Counted from the first letter of the stretch, positions 20,400 to 33,350 are shown. The stretch is DNA of 39,884 bases from Apostichopus californicus (GCA_020650975.1 JAIPMN010042881.1:7428-47311); one strand, 5' to 3'. The notes: generated by a model not told the origin, from the letters alone. Made by a program: numbers and translations.

Positions 20400-21560
20400 C
20401 TCGACCTGAATGCTAATTGATATTCCTGTCGCCAATGATACTTTTTCAGATTGGTCACTAAGGCCCCGTGACTAATTCTCCAGGCAAGATCTTGCAACCT
20501 ATAATTCTTCAGCCTGGAATGCACGGAACGCTATACTTCGGCAGAATGACGTCCCTGTACAAAAAAATGCTTTCAAGGTCCTATCCCGCAAGGGACTGAA
20601 CGAGGGACGGCCGTGACAGGTCAACTGAATACGAGCGGAACAAATGACACGCACCACCCTGCTCATAGTACCACTACTATGTGGTTCTCTGTTGCTTAAA
20701 AGCGCCGGGATCCATCGACGCAAGAGCAATCCGCCCCAAAAACGTACAAAATATGAACAAGGCAACCCTGGGTCAGCTCCTGCTCCAATCAATTGCTTAA
20801 ATAAAAAAATTTACTTCCCAGATGAACCACCCCTAACCCCCTCCCCCTTCTCCAGTTGTTGGTAAATTACCGCCTTCTTGACAAGCTCTGTACCACCCGA
20901 CCAAATAAATGAAAACATCGTTCTATCCAGCCTCACCAGGACGAGACGCGGAATTGGGGTACACCTCGCCCGATTAATAACAATGAATTTCCCAAAGATC
21001 GAAAGCCAGCGGGTGCCAAAGGTTAGAGTCTGCTCTGAAATATATCATCCATCTCGTTCCAGGTCACATCACAAGGTGCATCGTAGCCGAATCATATACC
21101 ATTAATTTTTATATCCGACAATGATGCACTGAACGGATAGTCACTGTATCTCCATGTACCAAGGCGAAGGCCCTTTGTCTTGTTCGGATTCAACTTCGTC
21201 CATGTATCTTTCTCAAAGATAGATAAATCCTCATAAAGGGCGCGAAAGGAGGTCAGACTGGAAACCACACACCTGACGTCATCTGCATATTGAACGCATT
21301 TTTTTTGGACACCCCTGACAAAAGGAAAGGAACAAGTCTCGAGTCCCTCTTCAAAAGACGTAGACTACAGGGTATAAGGCTGAAATGCACTTCTAAATTA
21401 TGTTTAGTAGTCCCCTCCTTGGCACTACCAGAAATGTAACTTAAATTGTAGATATTTGATGTCTCTTTCAGACTATGGCAGTTCCCACCTCCAGAAGTGG
21501 GGCACTTCCCAGATATTCCCAGACAAAGGGCCCGAAACAAGAATTGGCTTTAAAAAAGCT
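20400..21560 (-). mobile_element. Tx1/L1-like LINE fragment, copy A (RT plus zf-RVT)
   Basis: Minus-strand remnant of a non-LTR retrotransposon ORF2. Near 21050-21310 the frame gives VQYADDVRCVVSSL (the YADD catalytic motif of RT), then WTKLNPNKTKGLRLGTW and, after one stop, FGYDAPCDVTWNEMDDIFQ. The LNPNKTKGL and iKINGI..FG pattern is that of the Tx1/L1 group. Further on, at 20400-20630, FVQGRHSAEV and LAWRISHGALVTNLKKYHW represent the start of the C-terminal zf-RVT region. Several stops and frame changes interrupt it, and both ends are truncated. The same family appears on the other strand at 36.1 kb. Confidence 0.82.
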
Positions 21561-22427
21561 GCAGACAGTATAAGGAACTTTTGCAAGGCCATGTTTGTAT
21601 TATGATTTCTATTGATCAAGTGACAACACTGCTTGCTTAATTCAAATACAATTAAAAAATATATTAAAATACAACGTGCACTTCGTGAAATCCATCCAAA
21701 AACACCGTATATTTTACGTATTTTCTAAAAAAAAAATCTAATTTTGCCCTACTTAACCTGTTCATTTAGGTTTGTGTTCATTTATCTGAATATATACCAC
21801 AGTGATGATCTTTGGTAATGGTTCACAAACACTTTTGCGTAACAGAACCCTATTAGGCTTATAATATTTTATGTTCTAGAGCCATAAAGGGTCAGTGATG
21901 CATTCAATATTAATGAAATACACATTAATAAGTTTGCTAAGTCAGTATGTAAATAAATCATGACTTAAGTATATTGAAACAATACTGTTTAACTTTTTTA
22001 ACTTGCTTTAGAATAAACTATGACTACAAACAAAAACACTTCAGACTTTCTTTTCAATTTATATATTATATAGCACACACTGTACATAAATATCATTCAA
22101 ACCTTTAAGTAAGAAAAGATTACATCGCTGTTTGACGTTTTCCTGTTTTACTAGTAACAATTTCAAACAACAACTTCCAAGCTTTACCTATGTGAGTTGG
22201 TAAACTAAATTAATAAAACAACCTGAACTTTACCTACTGGTATCCATTTTGAAGAGCTGATATCACAATACTTTAGCGAGTGCGGCCTTCAAAGCTTAAA
22301 GGTGTTGCTCTGAAGACACCACTTGCTACAGTATAAAACTCAGCACTCCAAAATGGACACCTCTAGGAAAAGAACAAGTTTATCTCATTTCCTATTGTTA
22401 CAGTGTAGAGACTTAAAATATCAGGGA

Positions 22428-22576
22428 CATTGCACAGCAACAACATGTAAACGGCACAGGTTAAGATCTGCCTGGAAGATGATCCATTATTTTATAAAGT
22501 AGACTTTCGTCCACGCTGACTTTAACCTCTGCTTTACCCGTTCTGTTCTTTACCTGTTGTCGCTGCGCAATGTCCC
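22428..22576. repeat. About 149-bp imperfect inverted repeat
   Basis: Left arm GGGACATTGCACAGCAACAA near 22432 pairs with the reverse complement of the right arm (GGGACATTGCGCAGCGACAA). Similarity extends inward for 40-70 bases with indels. The size and terminal GGGACATTGC suggest a folded MITE. No convincing target duplication is seen beyond AT-rich flanks. Confidence 0.65.
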
Positions 22577-22801
22577 TATTGTAAAATATTAAGAAGTTTT
22601 GTAAAATATTAACTAAATTTGTACAATGTACATGAATATTTCATGATAATGAATTAGCCAAGATATATTCCAAGAGACCTTAATTAATGAGTGACTGAAT
22701 ATAAACGACTTATTTTACAATTGTGTTATTCAGAGAAAATGACCTATACTTTTCCAAGATGTGGGATAGGCCATCTTTATACTAACCCACTCAATTAATA
22801 T

Positions 22802-22877
22802 ATTTGGATTTCAGTTATACAGCAACACAACTCTACAACAGTTCTTTCAAGCGCTGTAGCACTACTGAAATCCAAAT
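22802..22877. repeat. 76-bp hairpin with a perfect 14-bp stem
   Basis: ATTTGGATTTCAGT at 22802-22815 is perfectly complementary to ACTGAAATCCAAAT at 22864-22877. A second inner stem (TACAGC with GCTGTA) follows after a small bulge, leaving a loop of about 32 bases. It is either the remnant of a tiny MITE or a structured RNA. Confidence 0.75.
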
Positions 22878-24290
22878 CTACTACTTATACATGTACATTA
22901 TTATAAATGCACTTCACATAGGCTACAAAATGAACCAAAATATTCTGTAAAATGTGCAAACTCACCTATATTTAAGAGTGATGCAATGCTAAAGAGAATT
23001 GTAAATAAATGCAAAGCATGTTGAATATATTATGAAATAAATATACAAAGATGAATCCTACTTTGACTAAAGAGTTACGTTGTCACTGTCTTGGAGTAAC
23101 AGCTTTTTACTACCTGTACATATTTCATAGTGTTAATACACCAGCATTTACAAACACTACATAATTTATGGCCAGGGGTGCAGTTGCTGTATTAATACTT
23201 GTGCACATAATACACCACTTCACAGAATAACAATTATTCTCAACTTCAATTCAATGGTTGTAAGTGTGCACCAGAAGTGTTATTAGGGTATTCACCACCA
23301 TATTTATGTCATTCCTAAAAGGTTGAATAATGTACTTCCACATTTATTTGGGGTGACAGATATTTTACGCAACTCTTGTTGCTTAATGCAAAATGCAACA
23401 CGTGTGAAAGGCAACATGAGAAATACAATCACACTTTGCATGCATAACAATAACCTGCGTCAAGTCAAGCTAGTCCTGAATAAATCCAGATGTACAATAA
23501 ATGGCAGTTACATTATACTCCCGTGGAGGTATAAATGAGTATCAATAAAACTTGCACTCAAAACAAGTCAATTAAGACTTGAGACTATTTAAATGTGCAC
23601 TTCGCAAGTAACCCATCATTGTTGCAGCTTAATGTACGTCCACGTAACTTTGGTTTGTAGACGTCTACCAAAATGCTCAAATGATCTTCCAATTTCATGA
23701 CCATAATGTTCAAGTTAATAGTAGAATTTCAAAATCGTATGCAAACCAAATACATCTTTTAAATACCAATGCAAGCTCACAAACAAAATTAAGTGGAGGG
23801 TTCATTAAGTCTGCTCATGCTAATGGGTATTTTGTACTTGTCTTAAAGTTGTCACTTTCTATCCTTGAAATGCTGAATAAGGTAATCCGGTGGAAGTCGG
23901 GTAGAATTTTCAGACAGATTTATGTAGGACTTGGTCTGGTACTTCCGGCACTTCAAAGATGTGGACGTCACGAATCCTGTCAAGATAAAGTGAGAAGAAA
24001 TCATTTACATTTTGAAAGCACTTAAACAACAATGAATTTCGCTAAATTTTCACATCCAATTACTTGCCTTGCCTTCCAAAATAATTGTATTATTTTAAAG
24101 GTAATTTTTTTTTTTAAATTACATGTATTGGGTGATTTAATGGTTGGGTGATGATCATATTCAGCAAGTCAATTCTAGATTAGGCTTTTAAGTTTTCATA
24201 TTCCAAACACCAACATCCTTCTTAAAATGTGTCAAATTCTTTTGGTTTTGTTATGCACACACTGCTGTATACATACATGTACAAACATGT

Positions 24291-24451
24291 CAGTGGCGTA
24301 GATGCCGGGGCAGAGGGGCGGTTGCCCCCTGTAAAAACCCAGACAGAAGTTACAATCAAGATTTATTGCACTCACGCACTAACCATGACCCGAAATACAA
24401 TTTATTTTAACCCCCCCCCCCTTCTGATGACAGAGGCCAGCTACTCACCTG
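24291..24451 (+). repeat. hAT-like non-autonomous element, CAGTGGCGTA terminus
   Basis: Starts CAGTGGCGTAGATGCCGGGG, followed by GGCGGTTGCCCCCTG, and ends near a C run and CTACTCACCTG, a diverged version of the expected TACGCCACTG. It resembles the terminus at bases 1-62. Flanking 8-mers do not match, so the right boundary is tentative. Confidence 0.5.
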
Positions 24452-24479
24452 AAAGAAGCTTGTACATGTAACTTTTTCT

Positions 24480-27400
24480 TTACATTTCCAAATTTGTACT
24501 TAACAAAATTTTAAATGTTTCTTCATCTTCTAAGTTCTCTTCATCGTCATGGTAGTCTCCATCATCATCGTCAGCCCCTTCATCATATTCAGGGACTGGT
24601 TCTATATGTTCATCATCTGGTTGAGCCATGTTGTTGCAGTTCTTGCACTCACAGAGTTCTGTGCACCGTAGTAGACCTACAGATGCACAGCACTGGTCAT
24701 CTGCTTCTGAGGCCGTACATATTTAGACTTTTGCACTTGCAGGAACTCAGTTCAAGGATGCTCTGTTTAGCAGGTTGCATGTCTATCCAATCTATGCCAA
24801 GCTGTCCATCGACCAACCATGTCCAACTGGTCATGGAATGTGTGGCTGCTTCTGAAAGCACCGTCTCCAAATGGCAGCTTGGTAGTTGGAGCGTTGTATA
24901 TGCTTCTTGAGGGCATCGTAGTTTGTTGGCATGATGTCTTCCTGCCTAGTGGCCATTGAAAACAGAATATACCTTGCCTCATCCACACGGTTAATGTCGA
25001 TCATACCATAGAACCTGCAAACAAACTCTTCTAGCACATAAACCAGATCATCTGTCAAAGTAAAGGAACTCCCGAAATTCTGAAATGCCTCTGTATACTT
25101 TGCTGATTTTGATATCAATGTAAATCCACTGGTTTTCCCGCGTCCATAAAATGCACTGGTAGAATCGCATCCAGTAAATGCATGATAGCCTAGTAAAGCT
25201 TTCGCCATTTCATCTTCTAAGTGACGCTGGATTAATTGCAGGTTGATGGCGCGAATCTTGTCCTCTTTGCCAGTGTGGAAATACAGAGTAGAGTCCCGGA
25301 GGTGGGCAGATGCACCAATGTCAATGATGAATACGTCTGTGTCTGGGCTCTTAATAAGGATGTGCGCTCTCCCCTTGTCACTGATGTATTTTGCATGAAG
25401 CATCATTCTTGTATCAGCCTCTTCTTGACATCTTTCTCATCCCTCGTCATCCGACTTTTGCTAAGGTCAGCCCTTTTTGATTACTTCTCACCTTTTCCTG
25501 CCATTTCTTCACAGTCATGTGATGAGAGCTCTTTCAAGATGACCTCTGACCCAGCGGTTTGCAGCTCCTTCATTGTTTGAGAAACCTTTGACACACCCTC
25601 TTGTTTTAGAGTCTCTCTTAACAGTCTGCTCAATTGCCATGTGACGTGCTACTTCAGCAAAGCCATGCTTGTCTTGACGCTGTATTCCAAAATGACCCTT
25701 CATCAGCTCATTGTAGATGTATGGATGGGTGGTTGGAAGCTGGATCATACAAGCCAATATACTGGGAGGTATCGGGAATAATTAGTCCGGTCACACGCAA
25801 ACATCCAAGGGAGCAAAGCTCTCACTGCAGCAATATGTAGTGGCCAGTTTCCCTCTCTTATAGCTTGAATGAACATGGGGATATTTTCAACCATGTCCAA
25901 GTATGAGCACCATTACCATGCTGTGGTAGAGGTCTCTTGGCGGTATTGATGCTGCTTATCCTCTTCCAGTGAATCCATGAAATTATGCCAACGAAGACGA
26001 TGCAGTGCTTCTGCCATTAGTTTGTGACAGCGGATGCTTCTGTTATAGTTGTGGCCATTCATCACACCTTACACCGAACCTCTAGCTACAACACCAGATT
26101 CGATGAGAAGATCCTGCAACCCTGCCTCCTGGAACCGCTTCCCAATACACGCCAATGCAGTCATTGTTGTATGGAAAGCTCCAAGTCGAATCACTATCCT
26201 TTCCATGAAGTTTGGTATTTGCCAACGTATGATCTGGGCCTTTGCATAGAGGGACTGGTCGACCACTATCACGATGGACGGGTGTTCCAGTTGATCTGCT
26301 GTGTCTAGACTTCGGTGAAGAACAGTATTGACTGTGTTCTCAAAACACTTGGGCTTGCATTTACGACTGGTAAGTATGCAACTGTGTCGTTTTTGGTGGC
26401 ACTCTGGTTGACAGAAGCTGGTTGAACCCAGTCCATGAAGGAAGAAGTCTTTCCTGTGAACATTTGGTGATATAGATGGCACCATAATTTTTCTTGTCAG
26501 GAACCATGATGGTATTTTATACATCCATGCCGAGTTGGATGTACTTTCTCTGGCCACCGAATCTCACCACTTCAGTATCAGATGCAGGTAATGAACGCTT
26601 TCGTGATTTTTTTACTCTTTGGGTTGTTGTTGGTCCTTGAGGCTGTGTCTCTCTTGGTACATGCTGAACATTTCTGTAGAGAAGACGGAAGGGTACTTGT
26701 TCCTTTGTGAACTTCTTGCACCCCCAGTGCTGTGTCATGCTCCAATACACTGGTATGGGACACAGTGACCAAATCCATTCAGCAGGCCATGAAGTCTTGA
26801 TGATACATTGAGATGACGCATCGCCATTGAAAGTGCTGTTTGCTTTGGCATCATCTTTTGTCCTCTCGTGGCCAAATACATGATGTCCTGAGCAATGGCA
26901 AGGATGGGACGATCTTCGGCATCTCTAGTCTTCACTTTCTCCTTATCATCTGGTTCATCGGAAATGCCAACAACCCATGCCAGAAAGTTATACCGCTTTG
27001 TTGGTACCATACTGCGTGCTGCGTCTATTGATAAATCTGTTGATGTTGGAGGCCATGGAATTTCTTTCTTCAGGTCCAATGCAGTAGAATACCTGTCCCT
27101 GAGTGATGACATCTCATTTGGTCTATTTGGTAGCCACTGCCATGCCTCTGTCGCTTTCGTGGCACCTCTTTCTCATCGTCTGTGGTGTTTGTGTCAATAG
27201 TGATGGTATCAGATTCAGAACCCATGACACCGGGCACAAGTTCTTCAGTTGATAGTGTCTCAATGTACACCATTTGACTAGCATACATTTCCTTTGGCTT
27301 TAGAAAACACAGCTGGGGATACCTGCGTTGTAGGCGTTGCTTCAAATTGTACGTCTTTTACCCACTGGCATCGATGCCTTCCACGTATTTCACAGCTTTC

Positions 27401-27890
27401 ACAAACTGCTTCTTCAATTTCGTAAAGTGGTAGATAGTCTTCTCCACTATGATCTTGTGATCAATGTTGTATTTAAAAAAGGCATCACATCCTTTGACAT
27501 ACATCTGTTCCTTTGGCTCTGCATTGTTTCTGGATAAGTAATTTGTGTAACCTTTGAAACAGCTCCGGTGGATCTCACTTCGATGGCCACACAGTCTCTT
27601 TCACGAATCTGCATCAATATCCGGACATCTTTTTTGTCATTAGCAGCTATTGCTAGTTTGCCACCATCTGGCAGTTCACATAAAAGCAAAGGTTCTTTCT
27701 TCTTTCGTCCCCTCGCGATCTCTCCATGACCTGTTGCCACAACAGATAATGCACGCCTCAGGAAGGACAGGATTAGATAATGTCTTGCGGAAGCTGACCA
27801 CACTGGAGCTACAGCTTAACAACCTTGTTTCTGCTGTAGATGACGTATCCTTAGCTTTGGGTTCCCCGCTGGAAGTGGATGGTTCCAATT
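24480..27890 (-). pseudogene. Large invertebrate family protein with PIN/FEN-like C-terminal domain, disrupted
   Basis: The minus-strand segment begins after a splice acceptor (TTTCACAG at 27891); an upstream exon is expected. In order it shows a Cys/His N-terminal module (CIICCGNRSWRDREG, HRSCFKGYTNYL), PWPPTSTDLSIDAARS, NFLAWVVGISDEPD, KMMPKQTALSMAMRHL, then SIVIVVDQSLYAKAQIIRW and FMERIVIRLGAFHTTM, HKLMAEALHRLRWHNFM, RYLPVYWL, and MAIEQTVKRDSKTRGCVKGF. The C-terminal part has EEADTRMMLHAKY, LIKSPDTDVFII, GYHAFTGCDSTSAFYGRGK, NYQAAIWRRC, a Cys-rich tail (CTELCECKNCNN) and an acidic end (EDEETFKILL). I recognise this order from very large, unnamed coral and echinoderm families. Several frame changes are present. 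Relative to the family as I know it, a large block is missing between ERALIT and EEADTR near 25.44-25.51 kb, and a smaller one near 25.9 kb. Confidence 0.75.
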
Positions 27891-30418
27891 CTGTGAAAGA
27901 TTGAAATAAAAATGATGTGTGAATCAATTTGTAGGTAGCGGTAAAGAAGTACTAGTACATGCAATGACAACAATTAAGAAAGGAAAAACAAAAGCATAAT
28001 TTGTGTTAATACATTGAAATTATGTTGCTAATAGTATTTTCCAGTTCGGAATACATGACATTTTGGATGCTTCAAAACTACCATATAATTTGAAACCCCA
28101 AAAAATATGCAACTACAATTGTATTGAAAATTGGACGTAACTCTGCAATATGGCGGCCTTTTAGACAAAAGCCACATAACTACAATATGAGTCCAAAAAT
28201 ATAAATTCGGCATATCTCCGCAGTGGAATTTTTTTATTTTTTTTTAAACTATCACAAAACCACTATTTTAAATATAGCGGTATATCGGTACATTAAAAAT
28301 TAGGCATAGCTCCACCGTAGCATATTTTTTTTAAAGACAAAAACCGTCACAAAACTAAGGTTCAAAATATACCGGTACATTCAAAATTGTGCGAAGCTTT
28401 GCGGTGCAACATATTTTTAGACAAAGCCCTTACAAATAATACAAGTCTAGTACTAAAAATATATATGAATTGGGCAAGGCTCAGCCTTGCGAGAGCTTTT
28501 TAGACCAAAACCGTCACAAAACTAACACTGTATACACAATTTAAATAGCTTCACTAACATAAGTCACTTGGGTGTTTATTACTAACTGACAAATCTAGGT
28601 GATCATAACATGACATGACATAACATAATTTTCCCAGCTAATGTTACCAACCCTGCTACTCCAGCAGTGCCTTTTTTACACGTGTCCCTTGACATATAAT
28701 TAACCACAAGACCTTTATTCTGTGAACTGATCGGGTGCACCCAACATAACCGGTGGGACCGCTTGTTCACCAGTGAAGGACAATTTCACAATTAGGCTAT
28801 CACGGCGCGGCGCCATGATACCGCAATATGACTAGGCCACGAATGAGCAACAACTAAAGAAAGGGCAAACTGGTAAAAACTACAAACGATATATGTTCTA
28901 TAAAAAGGAAAACGCCTGTATGACGTACGCACACACTACCACACAAGCTACGCCGGGCGGGAATTAACGTACGGTACAGTTATAATAATAATAGTAAAAA
29001 TAATAATAGTCCTAACGTACGCTGAAAAGCTGAAAAGAAACACGTCCGCACTCCACGAAAGCCAACTTGTGACCGCTTTCAAAATAATCATCACTGAATT
29101 ATAGTTTAAGACGAGTCCAGAACACTAAAATAGAATATAAAAACGAATTCGTACTCGATTGTTCATTTAATATTTATTGACAACAGTGATAATGGAATAA
29201 ATTAATTATAGGCTACGTTACTTAAATTATTTCAACTGAAACTTTCTAATCGGCGGTATCTTTGTTAAGGTACAAAACGATGTCCCCGCTTACTTTATAC
29301 GAAAAACTTTTAACTTAATTGATACAGACTACATCACTCAGAAGGGAATTCCAAATTTCCCGTTTGTTTTCATTTCTTTCATTTTCTTTCATCACTATTA
29401 AAGCCTAGATAAAAGTCAATGGAATGTCCTCTTTTTAATAATGCTAATACTCAAACCCGTATGGAGGTATATAGGTATATATTATATAGTGTTAGTTACA
29501 AACGTTCCAATCTCGGGAACAAGAGGTTGGGTTTGAAGATAAGTCCAAGGTAGAAACGAGAACACGCACGCCCCCATGTGGTGAAGTAGGTCTCCTGCCC
29601 TCAGCCTAAATAATGGAATGAAATTCCCTCTATATTAGCTTCACGACAGCATCCAGAGCTCTCTCTCCTGACACCGGTCTCCCAACACGATGCGACGACG
29701 ATAGGCGTAAACACCCAGACAGTGTCCAATAAATAAATAAAAATCACAATTTTTATACATCCGCACACACTAATAAATAAGTTCCTTTATTGTCAATTTT
29801 ATCTCGTGGCGATTTTCTGGTCAATTAAGTTACAACAATGTGCAGCTTCTTTAAGATGTGACTCCTCTGCTTGGAAAGTAATTTTCGAGTGACTTCTAAA
29901 ATATCCCTAATTTCGCCTTCAGAAAATGTGGAAGCAATTTTGAATTAACAAGGCTACACCCGCTTAAGCTGCTTAGTCACAATTCCAGTCAACACAATAC
30001 TTTGAGATACAGGTGTCTATACAAAAGGTTTTTACACAATACTCTACATATTGAACAAATCCAAACAAAGCATAACCTGGCGCCAGTCTTTCATTAACTT
30101 TGTATGGGATTAACTAGCCGAGGTAAGGCTATCAATGTATCCAGGGGTAGGAAATCAGATTTGGCTGTGGGGGGCTATTTTAGAAATAATATTTAAAAAA
30201 AGCCCCCTTAATGTGTCCAGGGGGCTTTTTTTTGGGTTTAGCTTTTTTTTTTTTTAATTTCAAGATATTTGTTAATAATTGCTGCTATGCATATAATACG
30301 ATCAATTGGACACACAATAACAATGCAATTCAACAAAGGATTACGTTTAATGAATGATCAATTTATTGTTGCAATATTGTAACATATATACAATAAAATC
30401 ATAAACGAAGCACACTAT
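27891..30418. other. Noncoding stretch upstream of the PIN-like family gene
   Basis: No gene recognised. Contains the degenerate tandem array at 28055-28535 (entered separately), AT-rich unique-looking sequence, and a G-run/C-run hairpin with a following T stretch at 30165-30255. A 5' exon or promoter of the minus-strand gene may lie here, but nothing specific marks it. Confidence 0.5.
28055..28535 (+). repeat. Degenerate tandem array, period about 75-95 bp
   Basis: Five or more diverged units share AAAAATATA, then GGCATAGCTCCGCNGTG, then TTTTTAGACAAAAACCGTCA and CAAAACTA. Anchors recur near 28133, 28209, 28304, 28390 and 28470. Divergence between units is high, so it is older than the 204-bp array at 11.9 kb. 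Confidence 0.75.
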
Positions 30419-32944
30419 TCAGCAACTGGGATACATGTGTTCATTTATCCATCCGTTTGTTGAAGCTTCTTCTTCCAGTACTGCATGTCTGGGCATGTTG
30501 CCGGGACGTCTGTCTTGCTTCCACCACTGGTGGACTGGACCATCAGGATGATAGCCTTCTTCATCTGGCCCTTCCAGCGATTTGAAAATCATATCACCCA
30601 GTGTCTCCGTCTCTAAATTGGTGCGCCAGTCGGACTTGATGCGGCCCATAATGCGAATGCCATCTCAACTTTAGCTGTTGCTAGAAGGAGGACCAACACT
30701 ATTTCCACAAAATGAAGAATATTCGGGAAATCATCCCGACTGTTACTAAAAACCTGTGGCCATAGTTGGGACCCATGGCACTCCTTTGTGATATTTTTAT
30801 ACTGCCATCTTCAAGTGGGACCATTCCCTCCTTGCCTCACCCAAGATGCAGCCACTGAAGACCAGTCCCCCTTTCAAATTATTGAGCAGGGTTTTAACCT
30901 CCTCATCTCCATAGAAATTTTGGGTGGACTAATTCTTCGGATCCAAGACCAAAGTTGCAGCCAGTGCCTGATTGGTGGTTAAGTTATCAAACCTATCTTG
31001 GAGACAAGGTATTACAGGTCGAATTAACCTTTCTTTCGATGGGAGAATACTTCTGTTGAAGTGTCAAGGACACAGATTGTGACACCCCTGTAGTCATCAC
31101 CAATGAGGTCTTCCATTCGTGATGCCAGTTTTGGACCATCGTCATTGATCATGTCACTCATGGCCCGTTCAGACATGCTGACGCCATCTAAGACGTCTGG
31201 AAGGCTTACATCATTGCGCTGAAAAAGAAGTGATAGATGGGAGAGCTGAAATAGCAAATCTTGGTATAAGGCTAGGTGTAGTATAGAAGAAATTTAAATT
31301 AGTAATCTTACGAATCCATCCCTTCACTTTGGCTGCATCTTCTCCCCTTATATCCCGCCGCTCCTGGCTTCCTATTTAACTTAGGTGAAGTACTTCAGCA
31401 GGGTAGTTTTGTTGAAGGACCACCAGTGACCTCTTGTGATGATCCACCCATCTGGTACCTTCAATTCTGGTGGAATCTGAAGGAATAAAAAAGTTTTTGG
31501 GATAATATAAATATATATCACTCATATATTGTCATAGTTTTAAAGGAGAAATGCATAACAGTAATGGTGGGCTCATTCCTATTTATAAAGAGTCATGAGT
31601 AGTATTGTCCACGATACATTTATAATTTGCATAATTGTTTATGATTGTCATGGTCTTTCCATCTATTGTGCACTCACACACATATAGATATTTATTATGT
31701 ATTGATGTTTTTTCGGATGGAGGGGGTGCACGCTGGGAGGGCATTTGGAATATTATATCCCATGGTAGATACCCACAAATGGGCTTCCTCTTTACTCAAT
31801 ACATAATGCATGGTGGTACCAACCTCTGTAAAGTAGGATCCTTAAAGGCATCTTAGGTGCTAATTGAAGTCGATGTGCCACACAGTGGATCCATATAAGC
31901 CAAGGAGAGACGCCTCAGACTTTTTACTGTACAGCCCACTACTAATCCAAAATTTACATTGGCACCGCCTGCTCCGAATCCCACCTTCTTCTGCTTGCAC
32001 CCAGTTATGCCAGCACCATCGACTGCAGATGAAATACAATGCAGTAGTCCGTCTGCAGGTGCACTTGTAACATCTTGAATCCTGTGGAATAATGGAAACT
32101 AAATTGAATTACTAATTGTATTTACAGTTTTGATTATGTCTTTTTATTCTACTCTTAATGTAATATTCAGGTACCGCATATTACATAATAAGCTTCCCTT
32201 CTAATGAGCGCCCTCCCTCTTTTTACTGCGGGAAAACGCGAATGTTTATTCTGAAAACAATGGCTCCATTAAACCTTAAATAAGGAAAACGTCAGCATAG
32301 CAACGTTACTGCGATCTTTTGTTTTCCGCTACCTCAAAGGCACCCGTAGACCGCTTAATAAAGACACATCTTTAGAAGGTAGGTTTTATATTTTTTCCTC
32401 AGAACATTACCCACAAATTGAAGGTGTAATGCCTTAGGAGGCATTTATTACGGATTATACGGTATGTCACTGAATAACATGAAGTTAACGTACCAAGTTT
32501 TCTTGAAGGTATTTTCACATAAATCAGTTCCTTTTCCTTCTGGCCACGATCAGTGCTGCCATCACACTAATATAGTTGGCCTTGTTTATAGACACGATGC
32601 TATTCTGCCTTATGTCTTCAGCCATATAGCATGTGAATATTCTGGCCTGTTTGCGATTTAGGTATCTGTCACCAAAGTCTCAACCTCATGCCGTTTATCC
32701 TGAGCAACAAGTTCGGGAAGTATGTGAATGGCAGCTACTGCTTTGCAATGCGGATACCAAGGTCGATCAGTTTTACCATTCGTTCATACACCTGTCCATC
32801 TATTTTCATCACCTGATCGACGATTGGTTCCTTGTTTTGAAGGCGACTTTTCCAAGTATATATGTTAGTGATTGAAAATAAAAGCAATACAGTACAGCCA
32901 ATGGGGATCAGAACATGTTTATAACAATATCAGATCATGGGACA

Positions 32945-33300
32945 TCTATTATTGCCATGTCCCTCTTTGCATGTTACTCCCTGCACATCGCATGCCTATG
33001 TCCGTCCTCCCATTTCCGCTCTTTGATCCTCCCCCAAATCCATCCATCATGTCCCTCCCATATGTCTATCCACATGTCCCTCCCATATATCCCTCTCGTG
33101 TCCCTCTATCTTGTCCCTCTCTCCCATCACCCACACATGCCATGTCCCAGCAACCCACCGCCCACCAATATCCACCCCCATATCCTTCTCCATTCCACAT
33201 CCTTCACCCAAGACTGCCATGCCTACCTTCCATGTCCCTCCTAAAACATCCCTTCCACCCATGCCCCCCATGTCATGCCCAAGGTGCTCAAAAGCATGTT
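32945..33300 (+). repeat. Degenerate CATGTCCCTCCCATA minisatellite
   Basis: Pyrimidine-rich low-complexity sequence built from variants of ATGTCCCTCCCATA and CCATGTCCC. Both strands stay open because of the composition, giving proline/serine-rich and glycine/methionine-rich frames that I regard as artefacts. It lies in an apparent intron of the hAT-derived gene. Confidence 0.7.
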
Positions 33301-33350
33301 GTCCAGTGGTCGCTCTCCTTGGAAAGGAGGATGGTTTCTTTAATTAGGCT

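Larger units (their letters stand above)
21561..24479. other. AT-rich noncoding stretch
   Basis: Nearly 3 kb with no domain-bearing frame. It holds two hairpin-forming inverted repeats and one CAGTGGCGTA repeat, entered separately. A good minus-strand splice acceptor (a pyrimidine tract then TTGACAG) lies near 23979. It could mark a terminal exon whose 3' UTR runs to lower coordinates, but the open frame after it is short and unrecognised. Confidence 0.5.

Noticed and set aside
20058-20420. Plus-strand 120-codon open frame
   Set aside because: No domain, no splice context, overlap with a LINE remnant on the other strand, and palindromic repeat-like words.
24283-24460. An 8-bp target duplication for the CAGTGGCGTA element
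   Set aside because: The flanking 8-mers do not match, so the right end or the duplication is not established.
30165-30255. G/C hairpin followed by a T run, resembling an intrinsic terminator
   Set aside because: The window is eukaryotic and no gene ends here; the structure is a low-complexity inverted repeat.
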